Source: Micavibrio sp. UBA1850
GTDB taxonomy: Bacteria > Pseudomonadota > Alphaproteobacteria > Micavibrionales > Micavibrionaceae
Direction of reading: 5' to 3'
DNA length: 64,000 nt
Assembly: GCA_002338525.1 (NCBI GenBank)
Contig: DDIM01000004.1
Coordinates: 186,001 to 250,000, forward strand
The stretch's first letter is position 1, and each line of letters begins with the position of its first letter. Made by a program: the position numbers and the translations under genes. The notes beneath the pieces were generated by a model, which worked only from the letters and a program-made list of their open reading frames with translations, was not told the DNA's origin and made no database searches. Below are positions 25,753 through 34,558 of the stretch, in pieces.

Positions 25753-26598
25753 ATGCCAGAACTTCCAGAAGTTGAAACCATCCGGCGCGGCTTGCAACCA
25801 CACTTAGATGGACAAATCATAAAAAATATTACATTCAACCGCGATAATTTACGTACGCCCATAACGTTAGGCGCGCGGCAGTTAATCCAAGGGCAAACCG
25901 TTTCGTCGCTCACTCGTTTTGGAAAATACTTATTTGTGAATTTATCAAACGCACAAACAATTGTCTGGCATATGGGGATGAGTGGCACGGTGAGAATTTA
26001 TCCGCAAGGCCCATCAGAATACGAGCCTAAAAAGCATGACCATATCGTCATTGAAACAGAAGCGGGTGCTACGATCGCGTATAATGATCCACGCCGCTTT
26101 GGCATGTTTTATATCATACCCACCGACGAGCTATCGCTGCATAAGCCCTTCTCTGATATGGGCGATGATGCACTGGATTATGACACAGCCATTCTTTATG
26201 AGAAATTGAGGCTGAGAAAGGCGCCAATTAAAACAGTTTTACTTGATCAGGCCGTGATTGCAGGACTTGGCAATATTTATGTCTGTGAGGCGCTTTTTAA
26301 GGCGGGCATTTCTCCGCTTAAGGCCGCAAACACAATGAGCAGGCAAAAAACAAAGCGTCTCGCAGAAGAAATAGACAAAACCCTTGCTCTTGCGATTGAA
26401 AATGGCGGCAGTACACTCAAAGATCATCGGTTGACTGATGGGTCTATGGGATACTTTCAGCATATGTTTGATGTTTACGGCCGTGCAGGCGAGACATGTC
26501 CTCGTTGCGCAAATGATAAAAAATCAATAAACTGTATCGAACAGATTAAACAAGCGGGACGTTCAACTTTTTACTGTCCTCGCACTCAAAAAATTTAG
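25753..26598 (+). CDS. mutM: Formamidopyrimidine-DNA glycosylase MutM (Fpg) with an altered zinc finger
   Basis: Base-excision repair enzyme that removes 8-oxoguanine and ring-opened purines and cuts the strand. The N-terminus MPELPEVETIRRGL carries the catalytic Pro (after Met removal) and Glu. The lysine of the beta-lyase step and the helix-two-turn-helix GLGNIYVCEALFKAGI near residue 172 are present. The C-terminal zinc finger normally has four cysteines. Here C249, C252 and C275 are in place, but the fourth position is T278 in FYCPRTQK. An extra cysteine, C261, might serve instead. The DNA-contacting arginine in AGRSTFYC is kept. Confidence 0.95.
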   Translation: MPELPEVETIRRGLQPHLDGQIIKNITFNRDNLRTPITLGARQLIQGQTVSSLTRFGKYLFVNLSNAQTIVWHMGMSGTVRIYPQGPSEYEPKKHDHIVIETEAGATIAYNDPRRFGMFYIIPTDELSLHKPFSDMGDDALDYDTAILYEKLRLRKAPIKTVLLDQAVIAGLGNIYVCEALFKAGISPLKAANTMSRQKTKRLAEEIDKTLALAIENGGSTLKDHRLTDGSMGYFQHMFDVYGRAGETCPRCANDKKSINCIEQIKQAGRSTFYCPRTQKI

Positions 26599-26616
26599 AC
26601 AAGAATATTGTAAACT

Positions 26617-27057
26617 ATGATTCACCTAAACTCTAAGCTCACCCCTCTGCTCTTAACCAGCTTGCTTGTCATGGCGCTACCCCATACATCAATGGCGCAA
26701 ACACAGGTGAAAACGCAAAATCAAATACAAGAACAAGAGGCACAAGAGGACCAGCCTCAATATTGGACGCTGGTGTCTGATGTCCCCATCAAGCAGGGGC
26801 TCGTTCACTTAGAAGATATGGATGTCGTTTTTGATAAACCGAACGGGCGCATTGCAGAATCCGTTTTTTATGCTGAAAATTTGACAGCCGATGATATTAA
26901 CAATTTTTACATTCAGGCCCTCCCACAGCTTGGATGGTCTATTGATGAGTTGGGGAATTATGTCAGAGATCAAGAACAACTTGTTATAAAGACACAACAA
27001 ACAGACGATGAGTTAACGGTACGCTTTTTGCTCTCGCCCTCTATACATAACAAGTAA
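26617..27057 (+). CDS. Small exported protein of unknown function
   Basis: 146 residues with a clear Sec signal peptide (core LLLTSLLVMALPHTSMAQ, cut after SMA near residue 27). A Gln/Glu-rich linker (about 28-48) follows, then a compact domain of about 95 residues starting at YWTLVSDVPIKQGLVHLEDM. It contains FYAENLTADDINNFYIQALPQLGWSI, a pattern of one helix packed on a small sheet. I do not know the family. It follows mutM by 18 nt and is probably in the same operon. A periplasmic location is inferred. Confidence 0.6.
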   Translation: MIHLNSKLTPLLLTSLLVMALPHTSMAQTQVKTQNQIQEQEAQEDQPQYWTLVSDVPIKQGLVHLEDMDVVFDKPNGRIAESVFYAENLTADDINNFYIQALPQLGWSIDELGNYVRDQEQLVIKTQQTDDELTVRFLLSPSIHNK

Positions 27058-27102
27058 AAAAAACTGTATAAAAATAAAAAATAATTTCTGTGGAAAGAAT
27101 GC

Positions 27103-27132
27103 TTGACAAGCCCCCCCTTTTTCACGTAAACA
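27103..27132 (+). promoter_or_regulatory. Promoter of rpsT
   Basis: Consensus TTGACA (27103-27108), an 18-bp spacer that includes a run of seven C, and TAAACA (27127-27132). It would give a 5' leader of about 85 nt before rpsT, long enough for S20 autoregulation. Confidence 0.5.
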
Positions 27133-27225
27133 TTGGCAGTTTTCTGGGGATAAGAAGATAAAGAAATGGCTTAAAGCCTTATCTTGAGGCCCAGACAATT
27201 AAAGAATTTTGGAGAGAAATATAAA

Positions 27226-27492
27226 ATGGCAAATCACGCTTCAGCTGAAAAAAGAATTCGTAGAAACGCACGTCGTGCAGACATCAATGGTGCACGTCGC
27301 AGCCGTATCCGTACATTTATGAAAAACGTAGAAACAGCAATCACATCTGGTGACGCAGAAAAAGCACAATCAGCATTGCAAACAGCACAGCCTGAAATGC
27401 AGCGCGGCGTTTCAAAAGGCGTAATGAACAAAAAAGCTGTATCAAGAAAAATCTCAAGATTTTCAGCTAGAATTAAAGCTTTAAAAGCTTAA
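27226..27492 (+). CDS. rpsT: 30S ribosomal protein S20
   Basis: Small basic primary-binding protein of the 30S subunit. From the ATG at 27226 the product is 88 residues, the usual length, and starts MANHASAEKRIRRNARR as in other bacteria. A GGAGAG ribosome-binding site lies 10 nt upstream; the earlier in-frame start at 27184 is not needed. The Lys/Arg/Ala-rich three-helix composition is typical. It has its own promoter and terminator and precedes the dnaA locus, as in many Alphaproteobacteria. Confidence 0.97.
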   Translation: MANHASAEKRIRRNARRADINGARRSRIRTFMKNVETAITSGDAEKAQSALQTAQPEMQRGVSKGVMNKKAVSRKISRFSARIKALKA

Positions 27493-27553
27493 TTTTAGAG
27501 CCTGTTTTTACAGGTAAAATCACACTACTTTTGTAGAAAAATAACGATTCAGA

Positions 27554-27587
27554 AACCTCTGGAGACCGCAGTCTTTGGGGGTTTTTT
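27554..27587 (+). terminator. Rho-independent terminator of rpsT
   Basis: A 13-bp stem (27554-27566 with 27571-27583, including G-T pairs) around the loop CGCA, followed by TTTT. Confidence 0.85.
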
Positions 27588-27964
27588 ATGTTTTGAACTA
27601 AAATTTCTTTTTTTAAAATTCATGCTTTGTTCTTGTTGCAATATCTAAAAAAATTGTCTAGGTTCTAATCATCGCACAAACGAAAACGTTTTAAACAAAT
27701 CAGAGCATGTAGCCATGCTTTTGATTGCGGATTCTTGCGGGCGTCTTTTGGAGTATATCTTCAAAAATGATGAAGAGCTTATAATAATCCTATGAGGGAT
27801 GAAGTATGAGTTTAACGTCTTTAATCAGCATAAATATGGGGCACCTCATGCGGACAGTAATAGGTCTGCAAACCCTTTTGTATGCGTTAAAGGCGGCAGT
27901 ATATGGTGTGGTTTTATCAAGAAAAGATAAAACGAAATAGAGTGTAAACAATTAAGTATAATAA
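27588..27964. promoter_or_regulatory. Upstream region of dnaA
   Basis: With the rpsT terminator this forms a 472-bp stretch without an established gene. It holds AAAACGTTTT (27684-27693), a hairpin AGCATG-TAGC-CATGCT (27704-27719) followed by TTTT, and a short open frame described separately. Near 27950 an AATTAAGTATAATAAG element offers a TATAAT-like -10 close to dnaA. I saw no good DnaA-box cluster here, in contrast to the hemE side. Confidence 0.4.
27806..27940 (+). CDS. Possible 44-residue small protein upstream of dnaA
   Basis: An open frame ATG (27806) to TAG (27940) with a fair ribosome-binding site, GAGGGATGAAGT, directly before it. The middle of the product is mildly hydrophobic (TVIGLQTLLYALKAAVYGVVL) and it ends in a basic tail SRKDKTK, as in many small membrane proteins. 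It ends 42 nt before the dnaA ATG. No homology can be claimed, and it may be a chance frame. Confidence 0.3.
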   Translation: MSLTSLISINMGHLMRTVIGLQTLLYALKAAVYGVVLSRKDKTK

Positions 27965-27982
27965 GTGGAGAACAGGGAAAAC

Positions 27983-29416
27983 ATGTCACAAACGAACAAT
28001 CATAAATCGTATCTCACCGTTGTTGACGATAGCAAAGCGCCAGAAAATTTTGTACCAACAGCTGAGATCTCACAGGCTTGGAAAGCAGTATATAAGCAAT
28101 TCCGTGGAGAATTTGGCGAAGCTGTGTTTAGAAGCTGGTTGAAGCCCCTGTCACTTCAGGCTTACTACCATGGAACATTAGAAGTATCAGTTCCTACACG
28201 TTTTATGAAAGACTGGATTCAAACAAATTACGCACCACGTATTTTGGAAATGGCAATCGAGAAAAATGCTGAAATCTCACGCCTAGAAATCGTGGTAATA
28301 CAAAAATCACTACCTATGGATGATGTTGAGGAAGCCGAAGAAACGTCACCAGCCACAAAGGCAAACGCAAATGCGCTAGCAGAAGAGGTTGAGTTATCGT
28401 CTCCACTAGACCAACGCTTCAAATTTGAAAATTTCGTTGTAGGGCAATCGAATGCTTTGTCGCACGCAGCCGCTCTTCGTTTGGTTGAAAGCAATGCGAT
28501 GCCGTTTAACCCGCTGTTTATTTATGGCGGTGTAGGTCTGGGTAAAACGCACTTAATGCACGCAATCGCGCACGCACTTCGTGAGAAGAACCCTAAGAAA
28601 ACGGTAATGTATCTTTCTGCAGAAAAGTTCATGTTCCAGTTTGTAAAGGCTTTGCGCGCAAAAGACACAATGGCGTTCAAAGAAGTATTTCGTTCAGTAG
28701 ATGTTTTGATGATTGATGATGTTCAGTTCATCAGCGGAAAAGAGTCAACGCAAGAAGAGTTCTTCCATACGTTCAACGCGCTGATTGACCAAAATAAACA
28801 AATCATTATATCAGCAGACCGCTCACCAAATGACCTGCAAGGCATTGATGATCGTCTACGTTCACGTCTTTCATGGGGTTTGGTTGCCGACATTCAGCCA
28901 ACAACATACGAACTACGTCTTGGTATTTTGAAAGCCAAACGCGATATGCTTGGTGTTGAAATTCCAGATGCTGTTCTTGAGTTTTTGGCATTGAAAGTAA
29001 CATCAAATATTCGTGAGCTTGAAGGCGCCTTAAACAGAATTGCTGCCCATGCGGATATTTCAAAAGACCCAATTACATTGGAAACAACACAAAATGTTTT
29101 GCAAGACCTTCTGCGCTCACATGATCGTCGTATTACGATTGATGAAATACAGCGCCGTGTTGCAGAACACTACAATCTGAAAGTATCAGACATGCACTCT
29201 GCACGTCGTTCACGTAACGTGGCTCGTCCACGTCAGGTTGCGATGTATTTGGCAAAACAGCTCACAGCACGCTCATTGCCAGAAATTGGCCGTAAATTTG
29301 GTGGACGTGACCACACAACTGTGATGCACGCAGTTCGTAAAATTGATGAATTAATGGAAGAGGATGCTTCATTCGCACAAGATGTTGATGTGTTGCGTCG
29401 TGCTTTAACGGGTTGA
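27983..29416 (+). CDS. dnaA: Chromosomal replication initiator DnaA
   Basis: AAA+ initiator that binds DnaA boxes and opens the origin. ATG at 27983 is preferred over GTG at 27965 because GGAGAACAGGGAA lies before it. Domain I (about 20-85) is followed by an acidic linker, then the AAA+ core with Walker A GGVGLGKTHLMHAI near residue 180, Walker B VDVLMIDDVQFI and the arginine-finger region DDRLRSRLSWGL. Domain IV has the DNA-binding signature GRDHTTVMHAVRKI near residue 445. Complete at 477 residues. It lies 15.7 kb from the candidate oriC, a separation known in Alphaproteobacteria. Confidence 0.98.
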   Translation: MSQTNNHKSYLTVVDDSKAPENFVPTAEISQAWKAVYKQFRGEFGEAVFRSWLKPLSLQAYYHGTLEVSVPTRFMKDWIQTNYAPRILEMAIEKNAEISRLEIVVIQKSLPMDDVEEAEETSPATKANANALAEEVELSSPLDQRFKFENFVVGQSNALSHAAALRLVESNAMPFNPLFIYGGVGLGKTHLMHAIAHALREKNPKKTVMYLSAEKFMFQFVKALRAKDTMAFKEVFRSVDVLMIDDVQFISGKESTQEEFFHTFNALIDQNKQIIISADRSPNDLQGIDDRLRSRLSWGLVADIQPTTYELRLGILKAKRDMLGVEIPDAVLEFLALKVTSNIRELEGALNRIAAHADISKDPITLETTQNVLQDLLRSHDRRITIDEIQRRVAEHYNLKVSDMHSARRSRNVARPRQVAMYLAKQLTARSLPEIGRKFGGRDHTTVMHAVRKIDELMEEDASFAQDVDVLRRALTG

Positions 29417-29450
29417 TTTTAAAAACACCACAAAATCGTTGAAAAATATA

Positions 29451-29485
29451 GGGCCAAGCGGGAAACTGCTTGGCTCTTGTCTTTT
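29451..29485 (+). terminator. Rho-independent terminator of dnaA
   Basis: GGGCCAAGC (29451-29459) pairs with GCTTGGCTC (29468-29476) with one G-T pair and an 8-nt loop, followed by TTGTCTTTT. It separates dnaA from dnaN. Confidence 0.8.
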
Positions 29486-29542
29486 ATATGCTATGTTTGT
29501 CGGATATATTTTTAACATTCGGACGACATAGGATTTTTGGTC

Positions 29543-30661
29543 ATGATTTTTTCAATTGATCGCGCAGCATTACTCAGATCGCTTAACCACGTACAATCAG
29601 TGGTAGAGCGTAGAAACACAATTCCAATTCTTTCTAACGTAAAGTTAGTGGCAAATGACGGCGTACTTAGCCTCAGCACGACAGATATGGATCTTGAAAT
29701 CAATGAGTCTGTTGCAGCAACTGTAGAACAATCAGGTGCTACAACAGCGCCGGCTGTAACACTTCATGACATTGTACGTAAATTGCCAGATGGCTCGAGC
29801 GTAAAGCTTACGCTTGACCCTTCAGGTAACTTCATGACAGTTGAATCAGATCGTTCAAACTTCCGCCTAAGCTGTTTGCCAGTTGAAGATTTCCCACAAC
29901 TCAGCGAAGACAATCTTCCAACAAGTTTTGCTCTTCCTGCTGCGTCTCTTCGCACATTGATTGACCGCACAAAATTTGCAATGTCGACAGAAGAAACAAG
30001 ATATTATTTGAACGGGATCTACCTTCACACAACTGAAAATAATGGCGTAGACGTTTTGCGCGCCGTTGCAACAGATGGTCACCGTTTGGCACAATTCGAC
30101 ATGCCTTTACCAGAAGGCTTAGCAGATATGCCTGCTATCATCATCCCGCGTAAAGCCGTTGGCGAAGTCAGAAAGCTCATCGATGAAGCAGCAGACTCAA
30201 TTAACATTGAGCTTTCTGAAAACAAAATCAGATTTGCTTTTGACCATATCGTTTTGACAACAAAACTGATTGATGGAACATTCCCAGATTACACACGTGT
30301 GATCCCGACAGGAAATGACAAAGTGATTGAGGTAAATCCTAAGGTTTTCACAAACGCAATTGACCGTGTATCTACTATTTCTGATGGAAAGTCTCGCGCT
30401 CTAAAAATTACGCTGAACGGCAAAACAATGACATTGTCTGCTAACTCTCCTGAGTCAGGATCAGCGACAGAAGACATTGAAGTTGCCTCAGACGTATCAG
30501 GCATTGAAATCGGCTTTAACGCACGTTACTTGCTGGATATTACAAGCTTGGTGGATGGCGAAGGATGCCGCATTACATTGGCAGACAGCGCGTCACCAAC
30601 AATCATCCAGGATGCAGGTGATAGCTCTTCTTTATTCGTCATTATGCCGCTTCGCGTTTAA
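29543..30661 (+). CDS. dnaN: DNA polymerase III beta sliding clamp
   Basis: Ring-shaped processivity clamp of replication. ATG at 29543 is chosen over TTG at 29537. The 372-residue product has three clamp domains. Family blocks include FSIDRAALLRSLNHVQSVVERRNTIPILSNV at the start, TRYYLNGIYLH and ATDGHRLAQFDMPLP in the middle, and the C-terminal SSLFVIMPLRV. The last residues MPLRV match the usual MPMR(L/V) end at the protein-binding pocket. The gene lies behind the dnaA terminator, so it likely has its own promoter, and it precedes recF by 29 nt. Confidence 0.97.
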   Translation: MIFSIDRAALLRSLNHVQSVVERRNTIPILSNVKLVANDGVLSLSTTDMDLEINESVAATVEQSGATTAPAVTLHDIVRKLPDGSSVKLTLDPSGNFMTVESDRSNFRLSCLPVEDFPQLSEDNLPTSFALPAASLRTLIDRTKFAMSTEETRYYLNGIYLHTTENNGVDVLRAVATDGHRLAQFDMPLPEGLADMPAIIIPRKAVGEVRKLIDEAADSINIELSENKIRFAFDHIVLTTKLIDGTFPDYTRVIPTGNDKVIEVNPKVFTNAIDRVSTISDGKSRALKITLNGKTMTLSANSPESGSATEDIEVASDVSGIEIGFNARYLLDITSLVDGEGCRITLADSASPTIIQDAGDSSSLFVIMPLRV

Positions 30662-30690
30662 TCGACATAAAAAAGGCTCGCAACTGACGC

Positions 30691-31809
30691 ATGTCATATA
30701 TTAAAAACATTCGTCTGAACTACTTTAGAAATTATGAAACCGCGTCTCTTAATGGTATAGAGCGCGGTTTTATCGTACTAACAGGTGCCAATGGGGCGGG
30801 CAAAACTAACTTGTTGGAGGCAATATCTTATGTTTCTCCAGGCAGGGGGCTTCGTAACGCAAAAGCAACCGAGCTGCAAAACGGAAATTTCTCAAACGAG
30901 ATGTGGGGTGTTGCAACACAAGTTGATACAGAGTTTGGCGAAATAAAAATAGGCACGGGCCGGAATCCTAAAAATGACCGCCGTCTGATAAAGATTCAAG
31001 GCGAACCCGTTAAAAGCCAAACGGCCTTGGCAGAATATCTATCATGTATTTGGGTAACACCTCAAATGGATGGTTTGTTTCGTGGTGGGGCGTCAGACCG
31101 CAGACGTTTTATAGACCGACTGCTTCTTACATATGACCCTGCGCACGCAGGACGTACTACACGCTATGAAAATGCACTAAGCCAGCGTTCAAAACTGTTA
31201 AAAGATGATACTCGTAAGGCTGACCCTGCTTGGTTGAAAGCCTTGGAGGTTCAAATGGCTGAGACAGGTATCGCCATTGCTGCTGCGCGTTTGGCGTTTC
31301 TTGAAAGATTACAAAAAGCCTGCCTTCAAAATAAAGGGAATAGTTTCCCGCTTGCGCGCCTTTCATTTAAAGGGCTGATGGAAAATCACCTTCAAAATAA
31401 AGCAGCCCTTGAAGTTGAGGATTTATTTTTGGAAGAACTGGAGCGATCAAGACAAATTGATGCCGTCACGGGTGGCGCTTCGGTTGGTCCGCATCGTACA
31501 GATTTAGATGTTGTCTATGATGAAAAAAATATTGGCGCGGCACAATGTTCAACGGGTGAGCAGAAGGCGTTATTGATGGGCTTAATTCTCGCTCATGCGC
31601 GATTGTTGCTCGCCGATCAGGGACGTGCGCCGATTATGCTATTAGACGAAGTTGCCGCGCATTTGGACGAAGAACGCCGCGCAACATTATTTTCAATTAT
31701 CAGAGATATGAAATCACAAGTTTGGATTACGGGCACAGATGAACAGATTTTCAGCTCAATCAAAAATGAAGGGCAATTTTTTGTCGTCGCTGATGGCAAA
31801 ATAGCCTAG
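30691..31809 (+). CDS. recF: DNA replication and repair protein RecF
   Basis: SMC-like ATPase that loads RecA at single-strand gaps with RecO and RecR. The Walker A loop is GANGAGKTNLLEAIS at residues 32-46, the family block SYVSPGRGLRNA follows, and the C-terminal ABC signature and Walker B are STGEQKALLMGLILAHA and IMLLDEVAAHLD. GPHRTDLDV is the conserved D-loop region. At 372 residues it is complete. It directly follows dnaN. gyrB, the usual next gene in many bacteria, is absent, and a minus-strand gene follows after 3 nt. Confidence 0.96.
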   Translation: MSYIKNIRLNYFRNYETASLNGIERGFIVLTGANGAGKTNLLEAISYVSPGRGLRNAKATELQNGNFSNEMWGVATQVDTEFGEIKIGTGRNPKNDRRLIKIQGEPVKSQTALAEYLSCIWVTPQMDGLFRGGASDRRRFIDRLLLTYDPAHAGRTTRYENALSQRSKLLKDDTRKADPAWLKALEVQMAETGIAIAAARLAFLERLQKACLQNKGNSFPLARLSFKGLMENHLQNKAALEVEDLFLEELERSRQIDAVTGGASVGPHRTDLDVVYDEKNIGAAQCSTGEQKALLMGLILAHARLLLADQGRAPIMLLDEVAAHLDEERRATLFSIIRDMKSQVWITGTDEQIFSSIKNEGQFFVVADGKIA

Positions 31810-31812
31810 CAA

Positions 31813-32574
31813 TTATCCAACAATAACCATGCCGTATTTTGTTGCAATTTTTCCAAGGCCGCCTTCATCTGTCTCGCCAAGGGCTTTAAAGATCCAGTTA
31901 TTAGAATCTCTTTCAAAACAACCTATATATAAAGCGTTTGTAAGACCGCCTTCTTCGGATTTTTTATGCAATTCCTCATCCAGAAAATAACGGAATAATT
32001 CACGTTCAGTGTCATTATCTTCAATACGCATATAGACGTTACGAACATTTTTGAAGGTATATTCTTTGTTTTCGGGATCATGTATGGTTAAGGTCACCAT
32101 AATCTTAGAAACATTGAATGATATTTTTGTCAGATCGACGATGATTTGTTCATCATCTCCAGAACCCGCACCAGAACGACTATCGCCTGTGTGAATAACA
32201 CTTTCATCTAGGTTTTGAAGGTTTTTGTAAAAAATAAAGTCATCATCATCCCGCGTCATGTCATTCTTATTGAGAAGAAACAGGCTAACATCCAAATCAG
32301 CGGCACTTTCGTCAAAGCCAATAAGATCCCAACCAACACCAATGGTGAATTTTTTAAGAGAGCTTGATAAATCTTGTAAACTCACTTCATCGCCTTGCAC
32401 AACTTTGTTAAAACGATCATCTGGATGTGAGTCGTCAAACGCCTTTGTGTTTTCCGCCTGCTCTTGCTCTTCTATAGGCGGCTGAGGGGCTGGGTTAGGC
32501 GCAGGATTAGATGTTTCGTCATCTTTGGAACTAGGCGCCTCAGTCTTGTTTGTTCTATCTAATGGATCGATCAT
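31813..32574 (-). CDS. TerD-family stress-response protein with Pro-rich N-terminal extension
   Basis: The TerD domain covers about residues 70-253: GVGWDLIGFDESAADLDVSL, then HTGDSRSGAGSGDDEQIIVDL and NVYMRIEDNDTERELFRYFLD. The acidic clusters ESAADLD and GSGDDEQ form the two calcium sites known in TerD. About 65 extra residues at the N-terminus are Pro/Glu/Asp-rich and probably disordered. TerD proteins are cytoplasmic and linked to tellurite, phage and envelope stress. It forms one minus-strand group with the exchanger (16 nt upstream) and a TerA-like gene. Confidence 0.85.
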   Translation of the reverse strand: MIDPLDRTNKTEAPSSKDDETSNPAPNPAPQPPIEEQEQAENTKAFDDSHPDDRFNKVVQGDEVSLQDLSSSLKKFTIGVGWDLIGFDESAADLDVSLFLLNKNDMTRDDDDFIFYKNLQNLDESVIHTGDSRSGAGSGDDEQIIVDLTKISFNVSKIMVTLTIHDPENKEYTFKNVRNVYMRIEDNDTERELFRYFLDEELHKKSEEGGLTNALYIGCFERDSNNWIFKALGETDEGGLGKIATKYGMVIVG

Positions 32575-32590
32575 ATTTAACTACATCCTA

Positions 32591-33613
32591 TTATAAAGGT
32601 ATTGTTGAACCGCTTTGCCAGTATAAAGCGAAAAGGCCGAAAAGATAAGCGCAATATATACCCACCATAATTATGCCAGCAAGGCGCCCAATGCGCTTGA
32701 ATGCAAAAATGAGGAACGTAAACATAAGCGCAACAGCAAGGACAACCCACGCATCAAAATTGACCATTTGCGCTGAAATTGACTCTTGCGTAAACGGCTT
32801 GAATAAGGAGGCTATGCCAAGGATTGAAAGAATATTAAAGACGTTCGAGCCAATAATATTTCCAAGAAGCAGATCTGTTTCGCGACGTTTTGCCGCTGCA
32901 ATTCCGGTTGCAAGCTCAGGCAATGATGTACCAACGGCAATAACCGTCAAACCAATAACCGCATCAGGAATACCAATGATAGACGCACTCACCTGTGCGC
33001 CGCGTACCAGAAACTCCGCACCCAGTGAAATAAGGGCAAGTCCAAGTACGAGAAAAAAAATCGCAACCCATACATTTTTATAAGCAGCATGATCTGCTTT
33101 CATATCGACAACTTGATCCGCCTCTTCAACCAGTACACCAGGAGAGGGAGATTTTATCTGCCATATAATATATCCAACAAGCAGCGCCAGCATCATTAAA
33201 CCAGACAACGCTGTAATGCTTCCATGTATGAGAAGGGCAAGCATGATAATGCTTGAGACAATCATCATGACAATATCACGCCACAAAGCTTTAGGGTGGG
33301 CAATAAGCGGCGCAATAATGGCCACCGTTCCCACCACAAGCAATATGTTGGCTATATTTGAGCCAAGAACATTACCAAGTGCGATGCCGCCTGCACCTTT
33401 CAAATTTGCGTTTATTGCGACAATCAGCTCGGGTAGTGAAGTTCCAAACCCGACAATTGTAAACCCGACAAGCAATGGTGGAATACCAAATTTCTCAGCG
33501 ACATATACAGACGTATTGACGGTTGTATCACCCCCGCGAATGAGCATCCATATGCCAAGCCCAAGTGCGCCGCATGCTAAAAACAAAATTTGGCTTTGTG
33601 TGAGTACATCCAT
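32591..33613 (-). CDS. Calcium/sodium antiporter (CaCA family, YrbG-like)
   Basis: 340-residue inner-membrane exchanger with ten predicted passes. The two inverted alpha repeats that form the ion path are clear: GFGTSLPELIVAI with GNVLGSNIANI in the first half, and AVGTSLPELATGI with GNIIGSNVFNILSILG in the second. The glutamates of both GTSLPEL motifs bind calcium and sodium in the family. It sits between two Ter-domain genes on the same strand, whose products bind or are expected to bind calcium. The direction of calcium movement is likely export. Confidence 0.9.
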   Translation of the reverse strand: MDVLTQSQILFLACGALGLGIWMLIRGGDTTVNTSVYVAEKFGIPPLLVGFTIVGFGTSLPELIVAINANLKGAGGIALGNVLGSNIANILLVVGTVAIIAPLIAHPKALWRDIVMMIVSSIIMLALLIHGSITALSGLMMLALLVGYIIWQIKSPSPGVLVEEADQVVDMKADHAAYKNVWVAIFFLVLGLALISLGAEFLVRGAQVSASIIGIPDAVIGLTVIAVGTSLPELATGIAAAKRRETDLLLGNIIGSNVFNILSILGIASLFKPFTQESISAQMVNFDAWVVLAVALMFTFLIFAFKRIGRLAGIIMVGIYCAYLFGLFALYWQSGSTIPL

Positions 33614-33665
33614 CGTAGATATTGTCCTAAATAGTAACTGGTTTTAATGATTATTAAATTGAAGT

Positions 33666-34412
33666 TTATGAAGAGAGAGGTTTTTTCTCGCCATCATCCC
33701 ACTCAAGGCCAAAACCATAAGCACGATCCATCTCGTCATGTCCGGGAAAATACTCTGTATAATTGGTAACTACAATACCATTTCTGACATTTTCTAATCC
33801 TGCAATAACACAAAGCCCTAAATCTTTCATATGAGCAGAGAGTGTCACAACCACAGGGGGCTCGTTAGGGACACGAATTTGTATTTGTGGTTTAACCTGT
33901 GCCCAGTCCAGCGCCCCTTCATAGATGTAAACATAAATGATCATACGTTTGATCTCTGACCATTTTTGACCATTAATTAACATGAACTCGTCATCGCCTT
34001 CTGCATCACCAGTGCGCTCATCGCCAGAAAGGCGGATATACGGCTCACTATTAAGGTTTCCAAACAGCTCACCAAAGGCTTGGATTGCACCGCGTGTGCC
34101 ATCTTTCATTTCATATAGGCACCCTAAATCCAAATCAATGTTGGCTTTCTTCTTCTTTTTAATAAGGCCGAACATAGATTTTTCTTCAACAACTTGATTG
34201 TCCCATGCCGCGCCAACTTTGATTTTGGTAAAGCCGCCTTCTGGTGGGCTAATTGATTGTGTTTCACCACTTCTGGAGACGAAATCATAATTACCACTTA
34301 CATCCGAAGGATTTACAAAACCAGCCGCCCCTTTAGCATTTCCACGCCCTGAAAACTTAACGCGTGATTTAGTGGCTTGCTTAATCGCCTCTTTTGATGA
34401 CCCATTGTCCAT
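33666..34412 (-). CDS. TerA/TerD-superfamily protein
   Basis: 248 residues with the TerA-type version of the Ter fold. Diagnostic parts are TKIKVGAAWDN near residue 80, then IDLDLGCLYEMKDGTRGAIQAFG, YIRLSGDERTGDAEGDDEFML and MIIYVYIYEGALDWAQVK. The acidic run DERTGDAEGDDE matches the calcium-binding loop. A basic stretch, LIKKKKKANID, interrupts the first block. It is the first gene of the minus-strand trio ending in TerD and lies 52 nt before the exchanger. No terB, terC or terZ is near, so this is a reduced ter group. Confidence 0.75.
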   Translation of the reverse strand: MDNGSSKEAIKQATKSRVKFSGRGNAKGAAGFVNPSDVSGNYDFVSRSGETQSISPPEGGFTKIKVGAAWDNQVVEEKSMFGLIKKKKKANIDLDLGCLYEMKDGTRGAIQAFGELFGNLNSEPYIRLSGDERTGDAEGDDEFMLINGQKWSEIKRMIIYVYIYEGALDWAQVKPQIQIRVPNEPPVVVTLSAHMKDLGLCVIAGLENVRNGIVVTNYTEYFPGHDEMDRAYGFGLEWDDGEKKPLSS

Positions 34413-34558
34413 AGTTATACTCCGTTACATATGATATAATCACTACATAGAGTATGTCATACGACCGATATGGCAAAGGAAAAACGAAATATTTTTTGAC
34501 TTTGTGACCTATTGAGCTCTTATCATGTAAAAAACTTTGTGCGACAATCCAAACCAGT

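Noticed and set aside
27493..27964. oriC at the dnaA locus
   Set aside because: Only AT-rich sequence and hairpins are seen, with no group of DnaA-box-like sites; the hemE region is a better candidate.
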